Positions 55,988 through 63,829 of a stretch of DNA of 64,000 nt are shown here, piece by piece. The position numbers and the translations under genes are program-made. Source of the stretch: WHSW01 sp963842795 (GTDB taxonomy: Bacteria; Actinomycetota; Thermoleophilia; Solirubrobacterales; 70-9). The notes under the pieces were generated by a model. It worked only from the letters and a program-made list of their open reading frames with translations, was not told the origin of the DNA and made no database searches. Numbering within the stretch: the first letter of the stretch is position 1; each line of letters starts with the position of its first letter. The DNA lies in assembly GCA_963842795.1 (NCBI GenBank), contig CAWJHV010000008.1, forward strand, positions 43,917 through 107,916, in the 5' to 3' direction.

Positions 55988-57237
55988 CCCTGAGCGAGGG
56001 ATTTCACGCAGGTGATCTCTACGTTCTCGGACTCCTCGGCGTCGGGCTGGCACTGGCCGCTGGGCTAGCCGCCCTTTCTCACCAGCGCGAGCGTGCTTTC
56101 TCGGCCGCTCTGATCTATCTGCTCCTGGGCGCTGTCGGTGCCCTCGCGATGTCCGTCTTGGACGTCTCACCGATCGATCCGCTGAGCGATCACGGATTAA
56201 TCGAGAGACTTTCGGAACTCGCTCTGGTCGTCGCCGTGTTCTCCGCAGGGCTCACGGTCGAGCGCCACGTGCGAAGGCGGTCACTGATCTCGGTCGCAAT
56301 CCTCATCGGCGTCGTTATGCCGCTGACGGTGGCGCTGATCGCCGTGTTCGGCTACTACGCGATGGGACTCTCTCTCGGAGCAGCGGTGCTCCTCGGTGCG
56401 GTTCTCGCTCCGACGGACCCGGTCCTGGCCGGGGACGTCGGGCTCGGGCCGCCGGGGTCTGAGCCGGTCGGAGAACCCCGGTTCTCACTCCATACCGAGG
56501 CCGCGATCAACGACGGGCTTGCCTCTCCCTTCGTCGTCGCCGGGCTGTTCATCGCTACTCAGGACGGCAGCTCGTGGATCGGGGAATGGATTTGGGCGGA
56601 CGTTCTATATGCGGTCGGGGTAGCCGTCACCCTCGGAGTTGTGCTGGGCGCCGGGGCCGCATGGCTGGTCACCCGGGCTCGAGCGCGCGGGCTGTTCTCG
56701 CATGAACTCGACGGCTTCGCTGCGATCGCGATCATCCTCTTCGTCTACGGACTCTCAGAGCTCGTCGGCTCCTACGGGCTGATCGCACTGTTCGTGGCCG
56801 GCGTCGCTTTCCGCCGCTACGAGTTCGAGCACGAGATTAACGCCAGAATCCACCACGGGGCGGAGGTCGCGGGAACGCTCCTGGAGCTGCTCGTCCTGCT
56901 GCTGCTCGGCTCGATGCTCACGCGTGCGGGTTTGTCTGCTCCGGGGTGGAGCGGATGGCTCCTGGCCCCGCTTCTTATCTTTGTCATCCGCCCCGCTTTG
57001 GTGCTGGGCACCAGCGGACCGGGCCTCGCATCACGTCGCGAAAGGGTCTTTCTGGCCTTCTTCGGCGTTCGCGGAGTCGCCGCGCTGTTTTACGCCGCGA
57101 TCGTTGCCGGCTCTGGCGCGCTGTCGGCGGCGGAAACCAGCGTGGTCGTCTGGACGACGATCGTCTGCGTGGTCCTCTCCATCGTCATCCACGGGAGTAC
57201 GTCAACCGCCCTGACTCGGAGGCTTCTGGGGTCCTGA
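55978..57237 (+). CDS. Cation:proton antiporter (CPA1/NhaP-like)
   Basis: A 419-residue protein from GTG 55978 with about 12 hydrophobic helices. It matches the Na+/H+ exchanger fold: LALVVAVFSAGLTVERHV, the core GAVLAPTDPVLAGDVGLG (the TDP motif around the unwound helix), FSLHTEAAINDGLASPFVV with the ND ion-binding pair, ELVGSYGLIALFVAGVAF, and the C-terminal RRERVFLAFFGVRGVAALFYAAI (GxRG motif). It exchanges Na+ or K+ for protons at the cell membrane. Codon use is slightly less GC-biased than in neighbours, and it lies directly after a tRNA. Confidence 0.9.
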   Translation: MPLALSEGFHAGDLYVLGLLGVGLALAAGLAALSHQRERAFSAALIYLLLGAVGALAMSVLDVSPIDPLSDHGLIERLSELALVVAVFSAGLTVERHVRRRSLISVAILIGVVMPLTVALIAVFGYYAMGLSLGAAVLLGAVLAPTDPVLAGDVGLGPPGSEPVGEPRFSLHTEAAINDGLASPFVVAGLFIATQDGSSWIGEWIWADVLYAVGVAVTLGVVLGAGAAWLVTRARARGLFSHELDGFAAIAIILFVYGLSELVGSYGLIALFVAGVAFRRYEFEHEINARIHHGAEVAGTLLELLVLLLLGSMLTRAGLSAPGWSGWLLAPLLIFVIRPALVLGTSGPGLASRRERVFLAFFGVRGVAALFYAAIVAGSGALSAAETSVVVWTTIVCVVLSIVIHGSTSTALTRRLLGS

Positions 57238-57282
57238 GTTGCGTACAAGCGGTCGATCGTATTTAATGGAAGTGTTATCTAA

Positions 57283-57288
57283 CATAAT
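57283..57288 (+). promoter_or_regulatory. -10 element (CATAAT) in an AT-rich arsR promoter
   Basis: CATAAT is followed by six bases and the ATG of the ArsR-type gene, so the mRNA may be leaderless. The surrounding 40 bases (57255-57295) are unusually AT-rich, as expected for a self-regulated ArsR operator, although a clean palindrome is not evident. Confidence 0.45.
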
Positions 57289-57294
57289 CGTTAC

Positions 57295-57627
57295 ATGCCA
57301 GCCGACCAACTCAGCCTCATCTTCGCCGCGCTCGCCGATCCGACGCGCCGCTCGATTCTGACCCGGCTCGCCGAGGGCGAGGCCACCGTGACCGAGCTCG
57401 CCGAGCCGTTCCCGGTGAGCGGGCCGGCGATCTCGCGCCACCTCAAGGTGCTCGAGCGCGCGGGCCTGATCGCCCGCGGCCGAGAGGCTCAGTGGCGACC
57501 CAGCCGACTGCAGGCCGAACCACTCGACGAGGCGGTTGAGTGGATGCAATCGCGCAAACGGACCTGGGAGGCCCGGATGGACCGACTTGAAGCACACCTA
57601 CACGAACAAGGAGAACCGGATGACTGA
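57295..57627 (+). CDS. ArsR-family winged-helix regulator
   Basis: A 110-residue protein. The winged-helix pattern is complete: LIFAALADPTRRSILTRLAEGEATVTELAEPFPVSGPAISRHLKVLERAGLI (recognition helix SGPAISRHLKVLE). No metal-binding cysteines are present, so it is not a metal sensor. It matches the subgroup that pairs with SRPBCC/AHSA1 proteins, as it does here: its TGA overlaps the next ATG by 8 bases. It probably represses this two-gene operon. Confidence 0.92.
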   Translation: MPADQLSLIFAALADPTRRSILTRLAEGEATVTELAEPFPVSGPAISRHLKVLERAGLIARGREAQWRPSRLQAEPLDEAVEWMQSRKRTWEARMDRLEAHLHEQGEPDD

Positions 57628-58081
57628 CCCGAGCCCCGTGGGCGCCGACCAGGAGGTCCTGATCACGCGCATCTTCGAAGCGCCGCGCGAGCGGGTCTTC
57701 AAGGCCTGGATCGATCCCGACGAGGTGGCCGCCTGGTACGGCCCGGAGCATATGGACGCTCCGCGCGAGCGGGTCCACATCGATCCGCGGGTCGGCGGGC
57801 GCTGGGAGCTGACAATGGTCCAGCGCGGCGGCGATCGCGAGTTCTCCATCGGCTATGAGATCCTCGAGCTGGTGGAACCGGAGCTGATCGTGATGCGCTC
57901 AGACCCGATGCCGCAGATGGGCATGCACGAGGCTGTGACGGTTCGCGTCGAGTTTCACGACCACGGCGAGAAGACGCGGATGACGATCACCGACGGGCCC
58001 TACCCGGCCCCCGGACCCGGCCACGCCGAGGCCGGCTGGAGCGCCGCGTTCGACAAGCTCGCGGGTTTCATCGCTGGCTAG
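57620..58081 (+). CDS. SRPBCC/AHSA1-type ligand-binding protein
   Basis: A 153-residue protein from ATG 57620 with AAGGAG upstream. START/SRPBCC fold features are ITRIFEAPRERVFKAWIDPDEVAAWYGPE, GGRWELTMVQRGG, GYEILELVEPELIVM, VRVEFHDHGEKTRMTIT and the C-terminal helix GWSAAFDKLAGFI. Members bind hydrophobic ligands. It is cotranscribed with the ArsR-type regulator, which may respond to the same compound. The ligand is unknown. Confidence 0.9.
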   Translation: MTDPSPVGADQEVLITRIFEAPRERVFKAWIDPDEVAAWYGPEHMDAPRERVHIDPRVGGRWELTMVQRGGDREFSIGYEILELVEPELIVMRSDPMPQMGMHEAVTVRVEFHDHGEKTRMTITDGPYPAPGPGHAEAGWSAAFDKLAGFIAG

Positions 58082-58447
58082 ATCTTTCGAGGATCCGCTT
58101 TAGTTGGGCCAGGTCCTTGCGATTCGCGCGGCGCACGGCCGGAGCCATGATCGGCGCGAGCAAGCGCGAGAACCCGGATGGCTCGCCGCGGTTTCGAAGC
58201 CGCATCACCGTTGCCCCATCCAGCCCGTCCTCCCAGGTGTACGCCGTCTCCATGGCCACCGGCCCATCGGTGCTCGCCATCACGAACCGCTCGCTGGGGA
58301 CGAGCTCGATCACCTCATAGACGTAAGAGAGCTGGCGGCCCATAAAGCTTGCGGTGAAGGCGAACCGGGACCCAACCGCAAGCGGCGGCGACGTCGCCTC
58401 GGGGCCCGGCGATGGTCACCTCGGTCTCTCTCGACGTCGATCGCCAT
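58068..58447 (-). pseudogene. Broken SRPBCC (polyketide-cyclase-like) gene
   Basis: The distal part, in frame to the stop at 58068 and open from ATG 58343, is a clear SRPBCC C-terminal half: ASFMGRQLSYVYEVIELVPSERF, METAYTWEDGLDGATVMRLRNRG, then a basic end. The same frame continues upstream without a start (VGSRFAFTASF). A normal SRPBCC N-terminus (ETEVTIAGPRGDVAA) is readable about 60 bases upstream in a different frame and is itself out of frame with the only ATG (58447). About 35 codons of the usual domain are missing. The gene is therefore disrupted by an internal deletion and frameshifts. Confidence 0.65.
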
Positions 58448-58496
58448 CACGTGCGAACGAAAGCAGAACAAGTCGCCACGGACCGCATGCGTTCGC

Positions 58497-59488
58497 TCAA
58501 TCCTCGGGCCAGACGAGCGGCAGGCCGAGCTCGCCGAACAGCTCCTCGTTGCGCGGAAAGCCCGTGATCTCGCGGATCCGCTCGCCCTCGATCGCCATCA
58601 CCATCACTCCATCACGCCGAACGCCGTCGCCGGTCTCCTCGGCGTAGCTGGCCAAGGCCGGCTGGCCGTTGGCTCGCGTCTCGACCAGCGTGATCCGATC
58701 CAGCCGGCCGTCGAGTGGCTCAGTCGCAAAGAACTCACCGATTGCCGGCGCGCCCTCAAAGCGCATCCGCACGGGTGGCATGGTCAGCAGCGCGTCGTCG
58801 CTGAGCAGCGCGACGATCCGGCCGACGTCGACGTTTGCCCACGCGTCCAGAAACAGGCGCATGACCTTTGCCTCGGCGCCTTGAGTCGCAGGCGCATGCA
58901 TGCGCGCGAGCGTTCCCTCGTCTCGTTCCCGCGCAAGCCGGTCGTGCCCGCGCTGCAGGGCGCTGTTGACGGCGGCGACGCTGTCGTCGAGCAGCTCAGC
59001 ACATCTTTGGCTGGCCAGTCGAGGGCATCGCGCAGGACGACCACGGCCCGCTGCTTGGCCGGCAGCAGTTGCATCGCGGCCACGAACGCAAGTCCAATGT
59101 CCTCTTGGGCGATCGCATGATCGGCTGGGCTGGAGTCCGGCGCTTCCAGCTCCTCGAGGAGCCGATCGGGATAGGGCTCAAGGTGGCTGTCCGCCTGCAT
59201 TCCAGCGTCGCGTTGCCGGCGCTCGATCATTCGCAGTGAGACGTTGGTCGCGATGCGGTGAAGCCAGGCGATCAGCGGCGCGCGCGGCTCGAACTCCCCC
59301 AGCCCGCGCCACGCCTGCAGCATCGTCTCCTGCAGCGCGTCATCAGCGTCATGGAGCGAGCCAAGCAGCCGGTAGCAGTGAACGTGAAGTGCCCGCCGAT
59401 GCGGGGCGGTAAGCGCGACGAACGCCTGCTCGTCGCCGCCGTGCGCGGCGTCGAGCAGTGCGCGCTCATCGCGACGGTCTTCCGCCAC
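58497..59488 (-). pseudogene. ECF sigma factor (SigG-like, SnoaL C-terminal domain) split by a frameshift
   Basis: The first frame (GTG 59488) encodes sigma region 2 (HCYRLLGSLHDADDALQETMLQAWRGL, WLHRIATNVSL) and the start of region 4 (MQLLPAKQRAVVVLRDALDWPAKDV). At about 58999-59003 the frame breaks: one missing base would join DWPAKDV to AELLDDSVAAVNSALQRGHDRLARERDEG in the next frame. That frame continues into a SnoaL-like domain (VMRLFLDAWANVDVGRIVALLSDDALL) and stops at 58497. With the base restored the gene would be about 330 codons and typical of SigG-like factors. As written it is disrupted; an assembly error is possible. Confidence 0.8.
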
Positions 59489-59532
59489 GGTCGCGACCCT
59501 AGTCAGACCGGCAGCGGGCCGCCGAGCTCGGT

Positions 59533-59901
59533 TCAGGCCGAGGGTGAGAATGCGGCCTGCGGAACTCCGCCGAGCGCGATGAACCGAATGCCCTCGTCGC
59601 CGGGGAGGATCTGGCGCCGCTGATCCGGTCCGACGCGGGCCATCACCCCGGGCCGCAGATCGAAACGCTCCCCATCGGCCTCGAGGACGGCGGAGCCCGC
59701 GATCGGGATGTAGACCTCCTCCTGGCCGGCATCGCCGGTCGATGCATCGTGATTGTGGTTCGGATAACCGCCCCAGTTGGGCGGCAGGGTCATCACCTGC
59801 ATGCCCCAGGCGCTGACCCCGAGTTCTGCTCGAGCCCGTCGGGCGATCCCGTCGTAGATCGTCTCCATCTCATCGATCTCGACCACCGAAACGTCTGTCA
59901 T
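59533..59901 (-). CDS. Cupin-domain protein
   Basis: A 122-residue single cupin with a good Shine-Dalgarno (AGGAG) before ATG 59901. The barrel is recognisable from GMQVMTLPPNWGGYPNHNHD with metal-type histidines, GQEEVYIPIAGSAVLEADGERFDLRPGVMARVGPDQRRQI and GIRFIALGGVP. Small cupins of this type bind metals or small molecules. It is 44 bases upstream of the disrupted sigma gene on the same strand. The substrate is unknown. Confidence 0.85.
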   Translation of the reverse strand: MTDVSVVEIDEMETIYDGIARRARAELGVSAWGMQVMTLPPNWGGYPNHNHDASTGDAGQEEVYIPIAGSAVLEADGERFDLRPGVMARVGPDQRRQILPGDEGIRFIALGGVPQAAFSPSA

Positions 59902-60325
59902 CTGTTGCTCCTGTGCTCATGGGCCCACCTGGCCCTTCACTGAACTCAATCCGCGCCGAAGTGAAAACTCATCGGTGGCGTCTGGTGCCCCCCAGGAACC
60001 AGCACGTCAACATCGGTACCACGAAGCGTCCCGCTACCCGAAGCCCAGGAGTGTCATCGACGCTCAGTAGACGCGATCGTCAGCGAAGTCCGGCACGCCC
60101 GCATGCATTTCGCCGCGCACAGCGATGTCCGCCTGGCTGCTGATGAGCTCCGCGCCGCAAGGCCGTGATGAGCCGCAAGACCGTCCGCGCCTCGAGCTTC
60201 GGCATCGACACCGCGTAACACCCCGGGGTCCAGGGAAACTCAGAAGGCATGGGCGCGAAATACCGGTTCCGCCGGGCGCGGTCGGCCTTAATCACCGCGA
60301 AACCTGTGCGTGAGACGCTGGGAGC
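59902..60325. other. 424-base gap without a convincing gene
   Basis: This lies between the cupin gene and the divergent two-component system. An 88-codon frame on the minus strand (60080-60346) runs into the response regulator start and has no recognisable motif. The region may hold gene remnants, in keeping with the disrupted genes nearby. No terminator or RNA is evident. A purine-rich GGGAG just before 60326 is the likely ribosome site of the next gene. Confidence 0.5.
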
Positions 60326-61036
60326 ATGAGCTCCGGCGCCCCACACGTGCTGGTCGTCGATGACGACCCAGTGGTCCGCGACGTGTTGCTTCGTTACCTC
60401 GCGCGCGACGGGTTCACGGCCGAGGCGGCCGAGGATGGGGAGAAGGCGCTGGAGGCGTTCGCCGCCCGGCGACCGGATCTGGTGGTGCTCGACCTGATGC
60501 TGCCGCGAATCGACGGGCTGGAGGTGTTTCGCCGGATGCGCGAGGCCGACCCGGCGAGCGCGGTGCTGATGCTGACCGCCCGCGGGCGCGAAACCGAGCG
60601 GGTTATCGGACTCGACTCGGGGGCCGACGACTACGTCGCGAAGCCGTTCTCGCCGCGCGAGATCGTCGCCCGGGTGAAGGCGATCCTGCGCCGGCTCGGC
60701 GAGACCGGAGCCTCACCTGCCGACGCCGAGGGCGCGCAGCCACTCGCCTTCGACCGACTCGAGATCGACCCCGCGGCGCGCGAGGCCCGGATCGACGCCC
60801 GTCCGGTGGAACTGACGCCGAAGGAGTTCGACCTCCTCTACTTCCTCGCCGGCCACCCGCGAATCGCCTTCACCCGAGCCGAGCTCCTCGACCGGCTCTG
60901 GGATGTCGCCTACGACGGCGACCCGTCGACGGTGACCGTGCACGTTCGCCGCCTGCGCGAGAAGATCGAGCCCGACCCCTCCTCCCCACGCCGCCTGGTC
61001 ACTGTCTGGGGCGCGGGCTACAGGTTCGAGCCGTGA
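60326..61036 (+). CDS. OmpR-family response regulator
   Basis: A 236-residue protein. The receiver domain (8-120) has the acidic pair DDD at 12-14, phospho-acceptor Asp56 in LVVLDLMLP, Thr84 in MLTARG and Lys106 in YVAKPF. The winged-helix DNA-binding domain (about 140-235) has ELTPKEFDLLYFLAGHP, RAELLDRLWD, VTVHVRRLREKIEPDP and VWGAGYRFEP. It overlaps the histidine kinase gene by 4 bases (GTGA), so the two form a coupled pair. The regulon is unknown. Confidence 0.95.
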   Translation: MSSGAPHVLVVDDDPVVRDVLLRYLARDGFTAEAAEDGEKALEAFAARRPDLVVLDLMLPRIDGLEVFRRMREADPASAVLMLTARGRETERVIGLDSGADDYVAKPFSPREIVARVKAILRRLGETGASPADAEGAQPLAFDRLEIDPAAREARIDARPVELTPKEFDLLYFLAGHPRIAFTRAELLDRLWDVAYDGDPSTVTVHVRRLREKIEPDPSSPRRLVTVWGAGYRFEP

Positions 61037-62250
61037 ACCGGCCGGGGTGGCTCGGTCCGGCCGCGATCACGGCCGCGTGTGCGATTTCCGCGGCGCTGCT
61101 GACGCTCGCTGCCGGCGCCCTGATCCTCGGGTCCGCGGACGCCGAGCACCTGATCGCGCCCCTCGGCGTTTCGATCGCAATCACCGTCGCCGCGATCGCG
61201 ATCGCGGCCCGATGGCTGTCGGGGACGACGCTGCGGTTGCGGTTCATCGGCATCGGTGTCTTCGCCACGCTGATCGGGCTCGCCAACCTCGCCGTGCTCG
61301 CCTCGCTGATGGTGGTCAGCGACAAGGACGCCGAACTCGTCGGCGTGCTGCTGATCTACTCGACCGGGGTTGCGATCGGCGCCGGGCTCGCCGCCGGCCG
61401 CGCCTCGGCCACGGCGATCGAGCGGATCGCCGAGGCGGCGCGGCGGATGTCGGCAGGCGACCTCGAGGCCCGCGCCGGCGAGACCGGCGGCGGCCGCGAG
61501 CTCGAGCGGCTGGCCGCGGCGCTGGACGAGATGGCGGCCAGGCTCGAGGCTGCCCAGCGGCGCGAGCGCTCGATCGAGGCGCAGCGCCAGGACCTGATCG
61601 TCGCCGTCTCCCACGATCTGCGCACGCCGCTCGCCGACCTGCGGGCGATGGCGGAGGCGATCGAGGATCGCGTGGTCAGCGATCCCGCCACCGTGCACGC
61701 CTACGCCGCGCGGATGAGCGGCTCGGTCGACTCGCTCTCGAGGTTGGTCGACGACCTGTTCGAGTTCGTGCAGCTCGAGGCCGGTGCGATCGAGGCCGAG
61801 ACCGAGCGGGCCCGGGTCGACGAAGTGGTCGGCTGGGCGGTCGAGGCGTGCGACGGGCAGGCGACCCTAAAGGGCCTGCGGCTGAGCACCGAGCTCGGCG
61901 AGGTCGGGGCGGCGTCGTGCTCGCCGCGGCTGACGCGCGTGCTGCAGAACCTGCTCGCCAACGCGATCCGCCACACCCCCAGCGACGGGACGATCCGGGT
62001 CAGCGCCTGCCGCCAGGGCACCGCGATCGAGCTCGCGGTCGAGGACTCCGGCGACGGCATCGACGCGGACGCGGTCGAGCGCGTCTTCGAGCCCTTCTGG
62101 CGCGGCGACACGGCCCGCGCCGGCGAGGGTTCGGGGCTCGGGCTGGCGCTGGCGAAGCGGATCGTGGAATCGCTCGACGGCGAGATCGCGGTCGAGTCGC
62201 GCCCCGCGGCCGGCTCGCGGTTTGCGGTCCGTCTGCCCCGCCCCGGCTGA
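61033..62250 (+). CDS. Membrane sensor histidine kinase
   Basis: A 405-residue protein with a GTG start. Four hydrophobic helices (about 10-33, 43-62, 70-95 and 102-122) have only short loops, so it likely senses within the membrane or a cytoplasmic cue. A HAMP-like helix (about 125-180) is followed by the dimerisation domain with His194 in VAVSHDLRTPL. The ATPase domain has the N-box NLLANAIRHTPSDGT, the G1 box DSGDGIDADAVERVFEPFWRG and the G2 box GSGLGLALAKRIVES. Its partner is the adjacent OmpR-type regulator. Confidence 0.94.
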   Translation: MNRPGWLGPAAITAACAISAALLTLAAGALILGSADAEHLIAPLGVSIAITVAAIAIAARWLSGTTLRLRFIGIGVFATLIGLANLAVLASLMVVSDKDAELVGVLLIYSTGVAIGAGLAAGRASATAIERIAEAARRMSAGDLEARAGETGGGRELERLAAALDEMAARLEAAQRRERSIEAQRQDLIVAVSHDLRTPLADLRAMAEAIEDRVVSDPATVHAYAARMSGSVDSLSRLVDDLFEFVQLEAGAIEAETERARVDEVVGWAVEACDGQATLKGLRLSTELGEVGAASCSPRLTRVLQNLLANAIRHTPSDGTIRVSACRQGTAIELAVEDSGDGIDADAVERVFEPFWRGDTARAGEGSGLGLALAKRIVESLDGEIAVESRPAAGSRFAVRLPRPG

Positions 62251-62273
62251 GAGGCGCCCGTAAGGGTTGGGAA

Positions 62274-63404
62274 ATGTCGGCCGCATACGGTCCGGGCCGT
62301 GTACCGAGACCGAGCCAGCCGGCTGGCGGGCCTTCACCCGCGACCCGCGCGGTGCTCGCCGGAAGGCCCCGGCGGCCCGGTGATGCGCTGAACCAGGCGC
62401 CGGTGTTCGCGTCGGCCTTCGCCTCCGGCGAGGGCCCCGGCTACGCCCGGCAGTCGAACCCGACCTGGGAGGCGTTCGAGGCGGCACTGGGGGCGCTCGA
62501 GGGCGGCGCCGCGGTGACCTTCGCCTCCGGGATGGCGGCCGCCGACGCGGTGTTGGACGCGCTCCCCGCCGACTCGCGGGTGATTGTCGCCAGGTCAGCC
62601 TATCTCGAGGTTCGCCGCCTGCTCGCCCGCAGCCCGCTCGAGGTGAGCGAGGTCGACCCGCTCGACACCAAGGCGACTCTCGCGGCGCTCGAGCACGCCG
62701 ACGTCCTCTGGCTCGACGCGATCACCAACCCCAACCTCGAGGTCCCGGAGCTCGATCTGCTGCTGGCGGCGGCGCGCCGCGCCGGGGTCCTCAGCGTCGT
62801 CGATTCCACCCTGGCAACCCCCGTGCTGCTGCGCCCGCTCGAGCTCGGCGCCGACCTCGTCCTCCACAGCGCGACCAAGTACATCGGCGGCCACTCGGAC
62901 CTGATGCTCGGCGCCGCGGTCGCCCGCGACCCCCGGCTGTCCGCCCGCCTGCGCGAGACGCGGACGGCGACCGGCGCGGTGCCGGGGACGATGGAGGCGT
63001 GGCTTGGGCTCCGCGGTATGCGCACCCTGCCGCTGCGGGTCGAGCGCGGGGTCGAGACCGCGGCACTGCTCGCGGGCCGGCTCCAGGTGCATCCGAGGGT
63101 CGGATCGGTTCGCTATCCGGGGCTCGAGGGCGACCCGGCCCACAGCACGGCGGCGCGGCTGCTGGACGGATTCGGAGCCCTGGTCTCGTTCGAGGTCGGC
63201 CGCGCCGAGCGCGCCGACGCGATCTGCCGCGCGGTCGAGGTGATCGTCCACGCCAGCAGCCTCGGCGGGGTCGAGACGCTGATCGAGCGCCAGGCCGCCT
63301 GGCACGCCGACCCGAGCGTGCCCGGCGGGCTGTTGCGACTCAGCGTCGGCTGCGAGGACCCGGAGGATCTGTGGCGAGACCTCGAGCGCGCCCTCGCCGC
63401 CTGA
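62274..63404 (+). CDS. Cys/Met-metabolism PLP-dependent enzyme (cystathionine gamma-synthase/lyase family)
   Basis: A 376-residue protein from ATG 62274; the much longer frame upstream is a shadow of the kinase gene. Family features are YARQSNPTWEAFEAALGALEGG, TFASGMAAADAVL, DAITNPNLEVPELDL, VVDSTLATPVLLRPLELGADLVLHSATKYIGGHSD with PLP Lys202, LRGMRTLPLRV and the C-terminal LLRLSVGCEDPEDLW. This class includes cystathionine gamma-synthase, beta- and gamma-lyases and methionine gamma-lyase. The exact reaction is not readable. The 3' end overlaps the convergent membrane-protein gene by 65 bases. Confidence 0.88.
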   Translation: MSAAYGPGRVPRPSQPAGGPSPATRAVLAGRPRRPGDALNQAPVFASAFASGEGPGYARQSNPTWEAFEAALGALEGGAAVTFASGMAAADAVLDALPADSRVIVARSAYLEVRRLLARSPLEVSEVDPLDTKATLAALEHADVLWLDAITNPNLEVPELDLLLAAARRAGVLSVVDSTLATPVLLRPLELGADLVLHSATKYIGGHSDLMLGAAVARDPRLSARLRETRTATGAVPGTMEAWLGLRGMRTLPLRVERGVETAALLAGRLQVHPRVGSVRYPGLEGDPAHSTAARLLDGFGALVSFEVGRAERADAICRAVEVIVHASSLGGVETLIERQAAWHADPSVPGGLLRLSVGCEDPEDLWRDLERALAA

Positions 63405-63828
63405 CGGCGTAGGCGATCCCCGAGATCGCGAACAGCGCCGCGGTCAGCAGCAGCCAGCGCTCCAGGTATGCCGGCCGGGCGTGGCCCGTGTCGGCCAGGT
63501 AGAGCCCGTTGCTGAGCCCGAGGATGAGCGGGAACCAGACGATCAGCGCGAGTCCCGACAGCAGCGCCGGGATCCGCAGGTAGTTGATCGCCGCCCGGCC
63601 GATGCCGGCGACGCCACCGGCTCGCCCGGCGATCGCGTCGAGCAGCGAGTAGATCGGAAACGCGATCAGGTCGTGGGCGATGATCGCCCCGGCGAAGAAG
63701 ATCGCGAAGCTCACCGCTCCGGAGCGCGGCGCGATCTCGATCAGCGCGTAGGCGACGATCGCGAAGCTGATCACGACCGCGATCAGGTGCAGTGGCCCGT
63801 CGCCGTAGCGCCGGCGCGGCCCAGCCAC
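63340..63828 (-). CDS. Polytopic membrane protein adjoining a molybdoenzyme gene
   Basis: A 162-residue protein with GTG 63828, preceded by GGAGG that overlaps the upstream stop region. It has about four helices (15-31, 37-59, 83-105 and 122-142; for example LIAVVISFAIVAYALIEIA, FAIFFAGAIIAHDLIAFPIYSLLDAI). The arrangement directly behind a sulfite-oxidase-like gene suggests a membrane partner, but the sequence shows no heme ligands typical of YedZ/MsrQ that I can be sure of. Function is unassigned. Confidence 0.72.
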   Translation of the reverse strand: MAGPRRRYGDGPLHLIAVVISFAIVAYALIEIAPRSGAVSFAIFFAGAIIAHDLIAFPIYSLLDAIAGRAGGVAGIGRAAINYLRIPALLSGLALIVWFPLILGLSNGLYLADTGHARPAYLERWLLLTAALFAISGIAYAVRRRGRARGLATDPPGPRSRR

Positions 63829-63829
63829 C

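Noticed and set aside
55517..56170. Minus-strand frame ending GGTRTPDTRIMIPLL
   Set aside because: The tail is the well-known artefactual translation of antisense tRNA sequence; the frame covers the tRNA gene and the non-coding gap.
60080..60346. 88-codon minus-strand frame upstream of the response regulator
   Set aside because: Overlaps the regulator's start region and ribosome site, and has no recognisable motif.
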